A stretch of DNA of 64,000 nucleotides from Kitasatospora sp. NBC_01266 (GTDB lineage Bacteria; Actinomycetota; Actinomycetes; Streptomycetales; Streptomycetaceae): assembly GCF_036242395.1 (NCBI RefSeq), contig NZ_CP108458.1:5642001-5706000 (forward strand). The letters run 5' to 3'. Positions 48,846 through 62,412 of the stretch are shown here, one piece after another; positions within the stretch are counted from its first letter, which is position 1; each line of letters starts with the position of its first letter. Below the pieces are notes generated by a model. The model did no database searches and was not told where the DNA came from. It worked only from the letters and a program-made list of their open reading frames with translations. The position numbers and the translations under genes were made by a program.

Positions 48846-48900
48846 GCGTTTACCGCGTTTACTGGGTTTACCGGCCGCCGCGCGCTACCCTCACTGGCAC

Positions 48901-49797
48901 ATGAACCGGCAGGTGGGCCGGCAGGCGGAGAGGCGCGCGGCGTTGCAGAACCTGACCCTTTCGTGGCAGAGCTCGGGAGCCACGGCGGCGGTCCTGCTGG
49001 GGGCCTCCTACGTCGTTCACCGCGCGCTGCCGACCCGACGGACGGCGATCGCCGTACTGCGCGAGGCCGGCACGCTGCTGGCACTCTTCGCACTCTGGCA
49101 ACTGGTCGGTCAGTTCTCGCTGATGAGTACCGACCACGCACTGGACCGCGCCGAGTGGATCCACCGCACCGAACTGCGACTGGGCCTGCCGGACGAGGCC
49201 TCCCTGCAACGGATGATCACGCCGTACCCGGTCCTGGTACGGCTGGCGAACTACTACTACGCGACCATGCACTTCGGTGTGATGATCGCGGTGCTGCTCT
49301 GGGTCTTCCTGCGGCATCGGGCCCGTTATGCGTGGGTGCGGACCACGGTCGTGCTGGTCACCGCGGCCTGCCTGGTGATCCAGTTCCTGCCGGTCGCGCC
49401 ACCCCGGATGCTGCCGGACGCCGGCTTCGTCGATGTGGCGGCCGAGTACGGGCAGTCCGTCTACTCCGGGGGCGTCGGTGGTGTCCACGCCGACGAGCTC
49501 TCGGCGATGCCCTCGGTCCATGTCGCCTGGTGCGTGCTGGTGGCCGTGGCGGTGATCGCGATCAGCCGCTCACCCTGGCGCTGGCTGATCCTCCTTCACC
49601 CGCTGCTGACCATCACCGTGGTGGTGGCGACGGCCAACCACTTCTGGGCCGACGGGCTGGTGGCGCTCTGCCTGCTGCTGCTCGCCTACACGGTGCAGTA
49701 CGGCGCGGGCCGCCGGCGCGCCCGGCGTCGACGGGGTGCCGCCCAGGGTGAGTTCTCGGCACAGCCGCGGCCCACCCGCCCGGTCGGCGGCCGTTGA
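48901..49797 (+). CDS. PAP2-superfamily membrane phosphatase/phosphotransferase
   Basis: 298 aa from ATG 48901 (MNRQVGRQAERRAALQNLTL). Five or six membrane helices are visible (for example AIAVLREAGTLLALFALWQL, VVLVTAACLVIQFLPVAPPRM, LLHPLLTITVVVATANHFW). The PAP2 signature is seen as APPRML, then SAMPSVHVAW (PSxH), then ANHFWADG with the catalytic His and Asp. The layout resembles inositol phosphotransferase-like PAP2 proteins of actinobacteria rather than simple lipid phosphatases, though the substrate is unknown. It starts 56 nt after the rRNA terminator and converges on the acetate permease gene. Confidence 0.85.
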   Translation: MNRQVGRQAERRAALQNLTLSWQSSGATAAVLLGASYVVHRALPTRRTAIAVLREAGTLLALFALWQLVGQFSLMSTDHALDRAEWIHRTELRLGLPDEASLQRMITPYPVLVRLANYYYATMHFGVMIAVLLWVFLRHRARYAWVRTTVVLVTAACLVIQFLPVAPPRMLPDAGFVDVAAEYGQSVYSGGVGGVHADELSAMPSVHVAWCVLVAVAVIAISRSPWRWLILLHPLLTITVVVATANHFWADGLVALCLLLLAYTVQYGAGRRRARRRRGAAQGEFSAQPRPTRPVGGR

Positions 49798-49820
49798 CCC
49801 ATCGGCCGCCGAACCGCTGA

Positions 49821-49884
49821 GGGCGGGGCCTCCCGAGGAGACCCCGCCCGAGGCCGGGCCGGCCGGTGATCACCGGCCGGCCCG
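49821..49884. terminator. Bidirectional terminator between convergent genes
   Basis: Two hairpins lie side by side. 49821-49849 has GGGCGGGG/CCCCGCCC with an inner CTCC/GGAG and one mismatch. 49855-49884 is a perfect 30-nt palindrome (CGGGCCGGCCGGTGA and its reverse complement) carrying GGCCGGCC twice and TGATCA at the centre. They separate the PAP2 gene from the SatP gene (94 nt between the stops). Confidence 0.85.
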
Positions 49885-49891
49885 TGCCCTG

Positions 49892-50461
49892 TCACTTCAT
49901 CGGCAGAGCCGCCCGGCCCCAGCCGCTGTTGGTCAGCGCGGCGGTCGCCCAGTACCAGCTGATCAGGCCGGCCACCGCCGCGAGCCAGCCGGCTGCCTTG
50001 AGCAGCCCGTCGGAGCTGCCGAAGGTGCCGAACGCGGCCAGCAGCATCGCGAGCGTCAGCAGGCCGTAGACGGCCCGGCTGAAGAGTCCGGCCTGCCAGC
50101 TCGCGGCCGTCAGGGTCAGGGCCAGCAGCGCCCAGAGGAGCAGGAAGAGACCGGCCGCGTTCCGTCCACCGGCCATCGAGCCGACGCCTGCCGCCCAGAC
50201 CGCCCAGAAGGCGCCCAGGCCGGTGAAGGCGGTGCCGCTGAAGGTGTCGCCGGACCGGAACTGCCAGAGGCCGGCGATGAACAGCGCGACCCCGCCGACC
50301 AGGTGCGCGAGGCCGGCCGCGTCGGTGACGTGGGTGTGGTGCAGGATCCCGGTCTGCAGCAGGCCGTAGGAGAGGAGGGTCAGGCCGAGTGCGAGGTATC
50401 CGAGGGGACCCGCGTCGAGTGCGGCGGGTCGGGCGTTGGCCCCGGTAGCGTCACTGCTCAC
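49892..50461 (-). CDS. GPR1/FUN34/YaaH (SatP) family acetate-type transporter
   Basis: 189 aa from GTG 50461, with GGAG upstream. Six hydrophobic segments are seen (LALGLTLLSYGLLQTGI, LVGGVALFIAGLWQF, GAFWAVWAAGVGSM, LFLLLWALLALTLTAASW, YGLLTLAMLLAAFGTF, AGWLAAVAGLISWYWATAAL). The N-terminal GPLGYLALGLTLL corresponds to the family start NPAPLGLMGF, here diverged. The family exchanges acetate or succinate with protons. The 394-nt region upstream (50462-50855) has no gene and begins with the GGTGCGG repeats. Confidence 0.85.
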   Translation of the reverse strand: MSSDATGANARPAALDAGPLGYLALGLTLLSYGLLQTGILHHTHVTDAAGLAHLVGGVALFIAGLWQFRSGDTFSGTAFTGLGAFWAVWAAGVGSMAGGRNAAGLFLLLWALLALTLTAASWQAGLFSRAVYGLLTLAMLLAAFGTFGSSDGLLKAAGWLAAVAGLISWYWATAALTNSGWGRAALPMK

Positions 50462-50497
50462 CGGAGGCTCCTTTCTGATGGTTCAAGGTGTCTGGGC

Positions 50498-50530
50498 GGT
50501 GCGGGGTGCGGGGTGCGGGGTGCGGGGTGC
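50498..50530 (+). repeat. Heptanucleotide tandem repeat upstream of the SatP gene
   Basis: GGTGCGG is repeated four times in tandem plus a partial fifth copy (50498-50530), starting 37 nt upstream of the SatP start codon. The gap 50462-50855 otherwise shows only a relatively AT-rich stretch at 50775-50850, which may hold the SatP promoter or the end of the osaC unit. Confidence 0.85.
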
Positions 50531-50855
50531 CTGGTGGCGCCGGCACATGGCTCGGCGAGCGTCCGGGCAGCGCGATGCGGCCGGGCGCGCGGAAGTGCGC
50601 GAGTGGGAGAGGGGGGTGACGGCGACAGCGGAAACGGCAGCTGTCGCGGTGGCCCTGCCGGGGGACCCTGCGGGAGGGCACGGGGGCAGCGGCCTGCTGC
50701 GTCCCCGCAGCTCAGCGCTGCCGGGACTGGGTTCGCCGGGGGGATTCCCGGTCAGCTGGTCTGTACCCGCGACGAACCGCTTGTACCCTTGTGAATCGTA
50801 GAATTTGTTCGTTTGTCAGCTGAGTCGTCATCAGAAGGTGACCATTGCTGACCCC

Positions 50856-53408
50856 TCAGCCCTGCCGCGGCACCGGCACCCGCAGCGCGATGATCGCCAT
50901 GTCGTCCGACGGCGGCTCAGGCGCGAACCGCTCCACGGCCCGCTGCACCCGGGCGGCAACCGCGCCGGCCGTCAGCCCGGTGCAGCCGGCCAGCACCTCG
51001 GCCAGTCCGTCCTCGCCGAGCATCCGCATGCCCTCCCGGCGCTCGGTCACGCCGTCCGTCACGCAGAGCAGCACCTCGCCCGGCGCCAGCACCACCTGCT
51101 CGACGGTCAGGTCCAGGTGCTCCAGCACCCCGAGCAGCGGCTGCGACTCGGCAGCCGGCGTCACCCGCCCGTCCGTCCCCAACCGCAGCGGCAGCGGGTG
51201 CCCGGCGCAGACCAGGCTGAGCTCGATGCTCCCGTCCCCGCGCGGCGTCAGCTCCCCGTACAGCAGGGTCAGGAAGCGGCCCCGGTCGCCCTCGTCGAGG
51301 ATCGCCCGGTTCAGTCGGCTCAGCACCTGCGGCGCGTCCAGGCCTTCGCGGGCCAGCAGCCGCAGCGAGTTGCGGGCCAGCCCGGTGACCGAGGCGGCCT
51401 GCGGTCCGGTCCCGCAGACATCGCCGATCGCGAAGCCGTAGGTGCCCTCGCGGATCGAGAACAGGTCGTAGAAGTCGCCGCCGACCTCGTTGCCCTCGCC
51501 GGCGGCCTGGTAGTAGACCTCGACCTCGACGCCGGGGATCTTGGGCAGCTCCGGCGGCAGCAGACTGCGCTGCAGGGCCTGGCTGGTGGCGGTCCGCTCC
51601 GAGTAGAGCCGGGAGTTGTCCAGGGCCAGGGCGGCCCGGCGGGACAGGTCCTGGGCCAGCTCCAGGATCTCCTGACGGAAGATCACCCCGGCCGTGGTGC
51701 CCAGCACCAGCAGCCCGATGACCCGGTTGCGGGCGAACAGCGGCAGTGCCACCGTCTGGCCGATCAGCCCGGCGGGTTCGGCCCCGGTGAGCGCCCGGGC
51801 CGGGCCGTCCCAGCCGGTGGTGCCGCCGGCCGCGATGTCCAGCGGCGCCTGGGTGGCGCGCAGCAGCGCGCGCAGCGGGTCGATCCGGTCCTCGTCCTCG
51901 TGCAGGACGAAGGCGAGTTCGGCGGGGCCGGCCTGCTCCGCGATGGTGTAGACGGCGCACCAGGCGGCCAGCGTGGGCACCGCCATCTGTGCCATCAGGG
52001 CGAGCGTCTGCTGCAGCTCCAGCGTGCCGGCCAGCAGGTCGGAGGCCTCGACCAGGAAGGAGAGTGCGCCGCGGCGCAGCCGCTCCCGCTCGGCCAGCCG
52101 GGCGTTCTCCACGCTCAGCGCGATCCGGTCGGCGGCGAACTGCAGCCGCATCGCCTGATCGTTGTCGTACTGCCCGGGCAGGCCGGCCGCGACGCCGAGC
52201 GAGCCGATCAGCCGCCCCTCGACCTTGAGCGGCACGGTGATCAGTGAGCGCAGCCCGGAGCCGCCGAGCAGCGGGGCCGCGCCCGGACGGACCGCCAGGT
52301 CCTGGTGGACGGCGGGCAGCCGGGCGGAGTCGTACCGGCCCTGGCCGGCGTCCACCGGGATCCGCACGTCCTTGACCCGGCCGGCCGGCAGGCCGGTGGC
52401 GGCCCGGACCTCGAACTCGCTCTCGTCGTCGGTGATCAGCAGCAGGTAGGCGGCGTCGCCGTCGAGCAGGTCGCGGGCCCGTTCCACGGTCTGCTGGAGC
52501 ATGCCTGACAGGTCGTCGGCCGGCACGCCGTCCAACTGCAGGTCCAGCGGCTCGACGGTGGCGCTGCTCGGGCCGGCCGGCGCGGTGCGGGCGGGGGTGC
52601 GCAGCACGGCGCGGTCCCGCTCACGGACCATCAGGCAGAGCGTGGACGGGGCGCCGGTGGCGTCCAGCATCCGGACCTGGGAGCCGTAGACCTCGATGGT
52701 GCGCTGGTCCGCGCGCCGGATGCCGAAGGAGCCCTCCCAGCGGGCCAGCCGGAGCACCTCCGCCAGGTCCGCCTGCTCGCCGGGCGGCTGCGGCCAGACC
52801 ACCAGATCGGCCCAGCGACTGCCGAGCACCGCCTCGGTGGGCTGGCGGAACAGCCCTTCCGCGTCGGCGTTCCAGGAGCTCACCAGGCCCTGCTCGTCCA
52901 CCTGGACGACGGCCACCAGGACCGGTCCGTCGGTGCTGGGCAGCACCTCGCCGGGCGCCTGCGGCAGGGCGTAGCGGGTGCCGGGCAGGGCGCGCTGCAG
53001 CGGCAGCCGGAACCAGACGGTCTTCTGCCCGGCGGAGTACTCCACGCCCCAGCGGCTGGAGAGCGCCGAACACATCAGCAGGCCGCGGCCCCCCTCGCCC
53101 TCGGCGTCGGCGAAGTGTTCGGAGACGGCGTTCCCGGTGACCGGCCCGGCGAAGGCGGGCAGGCCGCGTTCGGGATGCCGGTCGGTGACGCCGATCTGGA
53201 CCGAGTCCTCCTCGCGCAGGCAGCTGACCTCGGCGGCGGTCCCCGCGTGCACCACCGCGTTCGTGACCAGCTCGCTGACCAGGACGATCGCGTCGTCGAC
53301 GACCTCGGGCAGCCCCCAGCCCAGCAGCGCGTCGCGGACGAAGCCGCGCGCGGCGGAGGCCGAGCGGCCGTCCGGCTCGAAGGTGGCGGCTGCGCGCGCG
53401 GTGACCAC
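50856..53408 (-). CDS. osaC: OsaC-type multidomain regulator: RsbW-like kinase, PAS, GAF and PP2C phosphatase
   Basis: 850 aa from GTG 53408, with AGAGGAG upstream. Residues 1-137 are an RsbW-like HATPase (VSELVTNAVVHAG as the N-box, EGEGGRGLLM as the G-box). About 155-262 is a PAS domain (VVQVDEQGLVSSWNADAEGLF). One or two GAF domains follow (about 300-610). About 640-847 is a SpoIIE/PP2C phosphatase with metal-binding Asp residues in GGDFYD, GDVCGTG, CVTDGV and SDDM. In S. coelicolor the orthologue OsaC controls the osmotic stress sigma factor SigB. It is divergent from osaA. The gene name is by recall of that locus and domain order. Confidence 0.85.
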   Translation of the reverse strand: MVTARAAATFEPDGRSASAARGFVRDALLGWGLPEVVDDAIVLVSELVTNAVVHAGTAAEVSCLREEDSVQIGVTDRHPERGLPAFAGPVTGNAVSEHFADAEGEGGRGLLMCSALSSRWGVEYSAGQKTVWFRLPLQRALPGTRYALPQAPGEVLPSTDGPVLVAVVQVDEQGLVSSWNADAEGLFRQPTEAVLGSRWADLVVWPQPPGEQADLAEVLRLARWEGSFGIRRADQRTIEVYGSQVRMLDATGAPSTLCLMVRERDRAVLRTPARTAPAGPSSATVEPLDLQLDGVPADDLSGMLQQTVERARDLLDGDAAYLLLITDDESEFEVRAATGLPAGRVKDVRIPVDAGQGRYDSARLPAVHQDLAVRPGAAPLLGGSGLRSLITVPLKVEGRLIGSLGVAAGLPGQYDNDQAMRLQFAADRIALSVENARLAERERLRRGALSFLVEASDLLAGTLELQQTLALMAQMAVPTLAAWCAVYTIAEQAGPAELAFVLHEDEDRIDPLRALLRATQAPLDIAAGGTTGWDGPARALTGAEPAGLIGQTVALPLFARNRVIGLLVLGTTAGVIFRQEILELAQDLSRRAALALDNSRLYSERTATSQALQRSLLPPELPKIPGVEVEVYYQAAGEGNEVGGDFYDLFSIREGTYGFAIGDVCGTGPQAASVTGLARNSLRLLAREGLDAPQVLSRLNRAILDEGDRGRFLTLLYGELTPRGDGSIELSLVCAGHPLPLRLGTDGRVTPAAESQPLLGVLEHLDLTVEQVVLAPGEVLLCVTDGVTERREGMRMLGEDGLAEVLAGCTGLTAGAVAARVQRAVERFAPEPPSDDMAIIALRVPVPRQG

Positions 53409-53409
53409 G

Positions 53410-53435
53410 GGCTGCTTCTCCTCTGGTTCGGGTAC
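53410..53435 (+). promoter_or_regulatory. Candidate sigma-B-type promoter upstream of osaA
   Basis: GGCT (53410-53413), 16 nt, then GGGTAC (53430-53435) fits the streptomycete SigB consensus GNNT-N14-16-GGGTAC, reading towards osaA 315 nt downstream. It lies in the divergent osaC/osaA region (53409-53749), which holds no gene. If used, it would place the locus under the sigma factor it is thought to modulate. Confidence 0.4.
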
Positions 53436-53749
53436 GGCTGCTCGGCGTCTGGTGCGGCCCGGCGCCGAGCGGTGGGACCCGGTGGCACCGGCCAGGGCGA
53501 GGTGCAGCGCTCCACCCTACTTTCCGGTTGGTCTCCCCGTGGGAAAGGGGGAGTGAAACAGCCGCTGCGGAGTGATTCTCCCCACCCCGTGCACCCGGAA
53601 CCTGCCTATCACGTCCTTCCCGCCCGGGGGTCAGCCTGGTGAACTGGGCGTAGCCGGTCGGTCGGTGCTGTCAGACTGGGGGATCCGCAGGAGCGGCGCA
53701 GCTTGCCGGGCCGGCGGACACCAGCCAGTCGCGACGTGGGAGGGTCCCG

Positions 53750-58465
<4,716 letters not shown>

Positions 58466-58729
58466 GACGTGGACATCGGCGTTTACTGGCGAGCCGGACC
58501 GGGAACCCGCTAGGGTCACTCATCGTTGCGAACAGTGACCGGATGGCGACGGTGTGCAGATCCGCGCGCCGCAACCGTCCGGGGCGGCAGGTGCGGGATC
58601 GGCCTGTTGTGACCATCCGATAGGGCAGGGCTTGGGGGTGCGGCTAGCATGACCGGGTCGGTGGCAGGCGGTACACAGGTGCCGGCGCGCGGGAAATCAC
58701 TGGGCTATCCGGCAGGAGGGCGGGTCGTA

Positions 58730-59386
58730 GTGCAGAAGGCGAAGATCCTCCTGGTCGACGACCGACCGGAGAACCTGCTGGCGCTGGAGGCCATCCTCTC
58801 GGCGCTGGACCAGACGCTGGTCCGTGCCGCCTCGGGGGAGGAGGCGCTCAAGGCGCTGCTCACCGATGACTTCGCGGTGATCCTGCTGGACGTCCAGATG
58901 CCGGGCATGGACGGTTTCGAGACGGCGGCGCACATCAAGCGCCGCGAGCGGACCAGGGACATCCCGATCATCTTCCTGACCGCGATCAACCACGGCCCGC
59001 ACCACACCTTCCGGGGGTACGCGGCCGGCGCGGTGGACTACATCTCCAAGCCGTTCGACCCCTGGGTGCTGCGCGCCAAGGTCTCCGTCTTCGTCGACCT
59101 CTACGTGAAGAACTGCCAGCTCAAGGAGCAGGCGGCGCTGCTGCGGCTGCAGTTGGACGACGGCCGCCAGAGCAACGGCCGCCAGGGCGGGGATTCGGCG
59201 GAGCCGCTGCTGGCCGAGCTGTCCGCGCGGCTGGCCTCGGTGGAGGAGCAGGCCGAGGCACTGACCAAGCAGCTGGGCGACTCGCCCGAGACCGGGGCGG
59301 CGGCCACCGCCGCCCACCTGGAGCGCAAGCTGGTCGGCCTGCGGGCCGCGCTGGAGGCGCTGCGACCGGGCGCCGAGCAGGCCTGA
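58730..59386 (+). CDS. osaB: OsaB-type response regulator without DNA-binding domain
   Basis: 218 aa from GTG 58730, with AGGAGGG 9 nt upstream; this rules out the longer frame from 58649. The receiver domain is KILLVDDRPENLLALEAIL, with phospho-acceptor D54 in LLDVQMPGMDG, then FLTAINHG and the conserved K in ISKPFDP. After residue ~125 there is no helix-turn-helix, only a coiled-coil-like region (LKEQAALLRLQL ... LLAELSARLASVEEQAEALTKQL). In S. coelicolor OsaB is needed for growth under osmotic stress. It probably acts by protein-protein contact. It lies downstream of its kinase gene. Confidence 0.9.
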   Translation: MQKAKILLVDDRPENLLALEAILSALDQTLVRAASGEEALKALLTDDFAVILLDVQMPGMDGFETAAHIKRRERTRDIPIIFLTAINHGPHHTFRGYAAGAVDYISKPFDPWVLRAKVSVFVDLYVKNCQLKEQAALLRLQLDDGRQSNGRQGGDSAEPLLAELSARLASVEEQAEALTKQLGDSPETGAAATAAHLERKLVGLRAALEALRPGAEQA

Positions 59387-59504
59387 GCCACTCGGGTGAA
59401 TCGGCGGCCGGCTGACGGCGTGTCGGCCGGCCTGGGCGACACGCCAGGGGCATGACGGTCGGTCATGTGTCCACGGCTCAGGGCCGCCGGTAGGCTCTGG
59501 TGCC

Positions 59505-62264
59505 ATGGCCTCACGGACGCCCGGCAGCACGGCACGCAAATCGACTCCGGGACCGGCGAAGAAGGCCGCCCCGGCGAAGAAGGCCACGGCCCGCAAGGCG
59601 TCAGCCGCCAAGCCGCCCGTCAAAGGCGCCGCCGCGAAGGCCCCGGCCAAGGCCGCCGCGCGGAGGGCTCCGGCCAAGAAGGCAGCCGCCGCACCGGTGG
59701 CCCCGGCAGCCCGGCCCAGGACTCGGCAGCCGATCCTGTTCCGCGCCGTGCGCGCCTGCTGGCTGGGCCTGGCGCACAGCGTGGGCGCGCTCTTCCGCGG
59801 CTTCGGCGACGGCGCCAAGGGCCTGCACCCGGCGCACCGCAAGGACGGCGTGGCGCTGCTGCTGCTGGCCCTCGCGCTGGTCACTGCCGCCGGCACCTGG
59901 TTCAGCCCGCAGGGCTGGCTGGGCGACGCCGCCACCAACGTGGTCAGCGGTCTGTTCGGCCGCGTCGCGGTCCTGGTCCCGCTGCTGCTGGCCGCGACCG
60001 CGATCCGGCTGATGCGTCACCCGGGGCTGCCGGAGGCCAACGGACGGATCGCGATCGGTCTGAGCACGCTGGTGCTCGGCGTCCTCGGCCTGGTCCACAT
60101 CGGCTGCGGCGCCCCGGGGATGCAGAGCGGGGCGACCCGGATCCGGCAGGCGGGCGGGATCCTCGGCTGGGCCGCCTCCACCCCGATGCTGGCCGCCGCC
60201 GGGCCGCCGCTGGCCGTGCCGCTGCTGTTGCTGCTGGCCTTCTTCGGCCTGCTGGTGGTCACCGCCACCCCGGTCAACAAGATCCCCGAGCGGCTGCGGC
60301 TGCTCGGCGAGCGGCTGGGCGTGCTGGAGCCCTCGATGGCGGACGAGCTGGACGGGCTGGACGAGTACGGCGAGCCGTACGCCACCGGCGACCGCGAGCT
60401 GTCCACCGAGCCGCCGGAGGACGCCGACCCGGACGCGCTGCCCTACACCGTCGAGGAGGACCCGGACGACGAGGTCGGCGCCCGCCGGCGCCGGCGCGGG
60501 CGGCGCAAGCAGGTGGACGAGGCGGAGCCGGCGTCCGCCGTCCCCGACATGTTCGTCAAGGACCCGTTCCAGACCCGCGACATCGCCGCCGGTGTGGCCG
60601 CCGACCTGGACGGCGCGCTGCTGCACGGCGTGCCGGCCTCGCCGGCGGTGGCCAGCATCATGCACCAGGTGCAGGACCGCACCGCGCCGCCGGAGGAGCC
60701 GGCCGTGCCACCGGCCCGTACCGCGGCGGCCGGTGAGCCCGCCGCGCCCCCCGAGCACACCCCCGCGCCGGCCCGGATGGAGCAGCTCCAGCTGCTCGGC
60801 GGCGCCGAGTACGTGCTGCCCTCGCTGGACCTGCTGGAGCGCGGCGGCCCCGGCAAGACCCGCAGCGAGCTCAACGACCTGGTGGTCGCCCAGCTCACTT
60901 CCACCTTCGGCGAGTTCAAGGTGGACGCGAAGGTCACCGGCTTCACCCGGGGCCCGACGGTCACCCGCTACGAGGTGGAGCTCGGCCCGGCCGTCAAGGT
61001 CGAGCGGATCACCGCGCTGGCCAAGAACATCGCCTACGCGGTGGCCAGCGCCGACGTGCGGATCATCAGCCCGATCCCCGGCAAGTCCGCGGTCGGCATC
61101 GAGATCCCCAACGGCGACCGCGAGATGGTCAACCTCGGCGACCTGCTGCGCTCGCGCAGCGCCGCCGAGGACACCCACCCGATGGTGGTCGGCATGGGCA
61201 AGGACGTCGAGGGCCACACGGTGCTCGCCAACCTGGCCAAGATGCCGCACATCCTGGTCGCGGGTGCCACCGGCGCGGGCAAGTCCTCCTGCATCAACTG
61301 CCTGATCACCTCGATCCTGGCCCGGGCCACCCCGGACGAGGTCCGGATGGTGCTGGTCGACCCCAAGCGCGTCGAGCTGACCGCCTACGAGGGCATCCCG
61401 CACCTGATCACGCCGATCATCACCAACCCGAAGAAGGCGGCCGAGGCGCTGCAGTGGGTGGTCCGCGAGATGGACCTGCGCTACGACGACCTGGCCGCCT
61501 ACGGCTTCCGGCACGTGGACGACTTCAACGCCGCGGTCAAGGCCGGCAAGGTGACCCCGCCGCTGGGCAGCGAGCGGGAGCTGCGGCCGTATCCGTACCT
61601 GCTGGTGATCGTCGACGAGCTGGCCGACCTGATGATGGTCGCGCCGCGCGACGTCGAGGACTCGGTGGTCCGGATCACCCAGCTGGCCCGGGCGGCCGGC
61701 ATCCACCTGGTGCTCGCCACCCAGCGCCCCTCGGTGGACGTGGTGACCGGCCTGATCAAGGCCAACGTGCCGTCCCGGCTGGCCTTCGCCACCTCGGCGA
61801 TGGCCGACTCCCGGGTCATCCTGGACCAGCCCGGCGCCGAGAAGCTGATCGGCAAGGGCGACGCGCTCTTCCTGCCGATGGGTGCCAGCAAGCCGGTCCG
61901 GATGCAGGGCGCCTTCGTCACCGAGGCCGAGATCGCGGCCGTGGTGCAGCACTGCAAGGACCAGCTGGCCGCCAGCTACCGCGAGGACGTCACGGTCGGC
62001 GCCGGGCCCAAGAAGGAGATCGACGAGGAGATCGGCGACGACCTGGACCTGCTGATCCAGGCGGCCGAACTGGTGGTCTCCACCCAGTTCGGGTCGACCT
62101 CGATGCTGCAGCGCAAGCTGCGGGTGGGCTTCGCCAAGGCCGGGCGGCTGATGGACCTGATGGAGTCGCGCGGCATCGTGGGTCCCAGCGAGGGCTCCAA
62201 GGCCCGGGACGTCCTGGTGAAACCCGACGAACTGGACGGCGTGCTGGTCACCATCCGCGGGTAG
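59505..62264 (+). CDS. ftsK: DNA translocase FtsK/SpoIIIE
   Basis: 919 aa from ATG 59505. The first ~75 residues are Lys/Ala/Pro repeats (PAKKAAPAKKATARK) like a histone H1 tail. Four or five membrane helices follow (~110-260), then a linker. The motor domain has Walker A AGATGAGKSS (K593) and Walker B in LLVIVDELADLMMV, and the sequence ends in the gamma winged-helix (STSMLQRKLRVGFAKAGRLMDLME). It pumps chromosomal DNA through the septum and is important at sporulation in streptomycetes. The basic tail could bind DNA. A two-part hairpin terminator follows. Confidence 0.95.
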   Translation: MASRTPGSTARKSTPGPAKKAAPAKKATARKASAAKPPVKGAAAKAPAKAAARRAPAKKAAAAPVAPAARPRTRQPILFRAVRACWLGLAHSVGALFRGFGDGAKGLHPAHRKDGVALLLLALALVTAAGTWFSPQGWLGDAATNVVSGLFGRVAVLVPLLLAATAIRLMRHPGLPEANGRIAIGLSTLVLGVLGLVHIGCGAPGMQSGATRIRQAGGILGWAASTPMLAAAGPPLAVPLLLLLAFFGLLVVTATPVNKIPERLRLLGERLGVLEPSMADELDGLDEYGEPYATGDRELSTEPPEDADPDALPYTVEEDPDDEVGARRRRRGRRKQVDEAEPASAVPDMFVKDPFQTRDIAAGVAADLDGALLHGVPASPAVASIMHQVQDRTAPPEEPAVPPARTAAAGEPAAPPEHTPAPARMEQLQLLGGAEYVLPSLDLLERGGPGKTRSELNDLVVAQLTSTFGEFKVDAKVTGFTRGPTVTRYEVELGPAVKVERITALAKNIAYAVASADVRIISPIPGKSAVGIEIPNGDREMVNLGDLLRSRSAAEDTHPMVVGMGKDVEGHTVLANLAKMPHILVAGATGAGKSSCINCLITSILARATPDEVRMVLVDPKRVELTAYEGIPHLITPIITNPKKAAEALQWVVREMDLRYDDLAAYGFRHVDDFNAAVKAGKVTPPLGSERELRPYPYLLVIVDELADLMMVAPRDVEDSVVRITQLARAAGIHLVLATQRPSVDVVTGLIKANVPSRLAFATSAMADSRVILDQPGAEKLIGKGDALFLPMGASKPVRMQGAFVTEAEIAAVVQHCKDQLAASYREDVTVGAGPKKEIDEEIGDDLDLLIQAAELVVSTQFGSTSMLQRKLRVGFAKAGRLMDLMESRGIVGPSEGSKARDVLVKPDELDGVLVTIRG

Positions 62265-62270
62265 CGGCTG

Positions 62271-62309
62271 AGGGGATGTCAGCGGCCCGCCGGGCCGCCG
62301 GGATCCCCT
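62271..62309 (+). terminator. Terminator after ftsK
   Basis: A two-part stem: AGGGGAT/ATCCCCT (62271-62277 with 62303-62309) outside and GCGGCCC/GGGCCGC (62282-62288 with 62292-62298) inside, starting 7 nt after the ftsK stop. Confidence 0.75.
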
Positions 62310-62412
62310 GGCCGGGCCCTGCGCGTTCGGTCGTACTCAGGTTGAGAAACGATTCACCCGCACCCCTAGACTGATTCCTCAGCAGGTGGCCTCCGCTCGA
62401 AAGGCGCGCCCA

